From Xiphias gladius (Eukaryota; Chordata; Actinopteri; Istiophoriformes; Xiphiidae), in NCBI RefSeq assembly GCF_016859285.1, contig NC_053407.1:17112632-17176631 (forward strand): DNA of 64,000 nt, in the 5' to 3' direction. Position 1 is the stretch's first letter. Each line of letters opens with the position of its first letter. A program made the position numbers and the translations under genes. The notes under the pieces are model-generated. The model was not told the origin of the DNA. It was given only the letters and a program-made list of their open reading frames with translations, and did no database searches. Positions 63,656 through 64,000 of the stretch are shown here, one piece after another.

Positions 63656-64000
63656 ATGATGGACCAGGGACCAGACCAAGGCCAAAGCTCACTGGTTTAG
63701 ACACCTTCATTAGCACGGGAGGCCGGTGGGACGTCAGCAGTCTACACTCACCATGATCTTTAACCCAATGATGCTGTCGTCGGCAGTATATTAAAGGGAA
63801 AATAAATAATTAAAGTGGAGAGAATAAGCGCTGTCACCCCTGGGAGCAGTTTCCATTTTCAGATATCTTACATCGCAGCTGCTGCTCTTCCTCCCCTCCC
63901 ATCTAAATATAACCATTTCTTCCATCTGCGTTGTGAGATTTTTACTCAGCAGACTACAGTAGCTCTGAGACTATTTATAGATCCTAACAAAGTACAAGTA

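Noticed and set aside
61500..64000. Search for mir-184, which lies near ANKRD34C in human
   Set aside because: The mature miR-184 sequence was not seen on either strand here; it may lie outside the window.

Overview
The window is vertebrate nuclear DNA, most likely from a percomorph-type ray-finned fish. This rests on large introns with GT/AG borders, long dinucleotide repeats, several dispersed repeat families that I recognise as common in teleosts, and genes whose closest remembered relatives are vertebrate. Four protein-coding genes can be read with confidence. On the + strand is znf710 (C2H2 zinc-finger factor, 31.0-36.5 kb). On the - strand is idh2 (mitochondrial NADP-dependent isocitrate dehydrogenase, 38.5-50.7 kb, 11 exons, 452 aa). 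On the + strand is an RDH11/12-like short-chain retinol dehydrogenase (54.6-58.1 kb, 7 exons, 335 aa). On the - strand is ankrd34c (59.5-61.1 kb, one coding exon, 529 aa). znf710 next to idh2 and tail-to-tail matches human 15q26.1; ankrd34c also belongs to human 15q25, so this is a 15q25-26-type syntenic block with an RDH gene inside it.

Layout. 1-7.9 kb is AT-rich non-coding DNA with dispersed repeats, probably the first intron of an unidentified minus-strand gene whose promoter and first exon sit at 7.94-8.1 kb. 8.1-11.3 kb holds nothing recognisable. 11.3-19.5 kb is a transposon graveyard: an L2-type LINE fragment, a broken piggyBac transposase, a plus-strand Ty3/gypsy remnant and a minus-strand Ty3/gypsy remnant whose integrase lies upstream of reverse transcriptase. 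19.6-24.3 kb is non-coding, with one MITE-like element. 24.3-32.1 kb is a remarkable domain of long pyrimidine/purine-skewed tracts, G-quadruplex motifs and CA/TG repeats around the TATA-containing promoter of znf710. The second half carries the four genes, arranged as two convergent pairs (znf710><idh2 and rdh><ankrd34c) with about 3.8 kb between the diverging idh2 and rdh starts. 61.9-64 kb is the upstream region of ankrd34c, with a 5' untranslated-exon donor, a full CRE and two identical EBF-like palindromes.

The genes do not form a pathway: znf710 is a nuclear DNA-binding regulator, idh2 makes mitochondrial NADPH and 2-oxoglutarate, the RDH reduces or oxidises retinoids at membranes, and ankrd34c is an ankyrin-repeat protein of poorly known function. 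I found no evidence for a novel multi-gene system. The most interesting observations are the promoter-proximal extra coding exon of znf710, the unusual IN-before-RT retrotransposon, the skewed-tract domain and the probable overlapping 3' ends of both convergent pairs.
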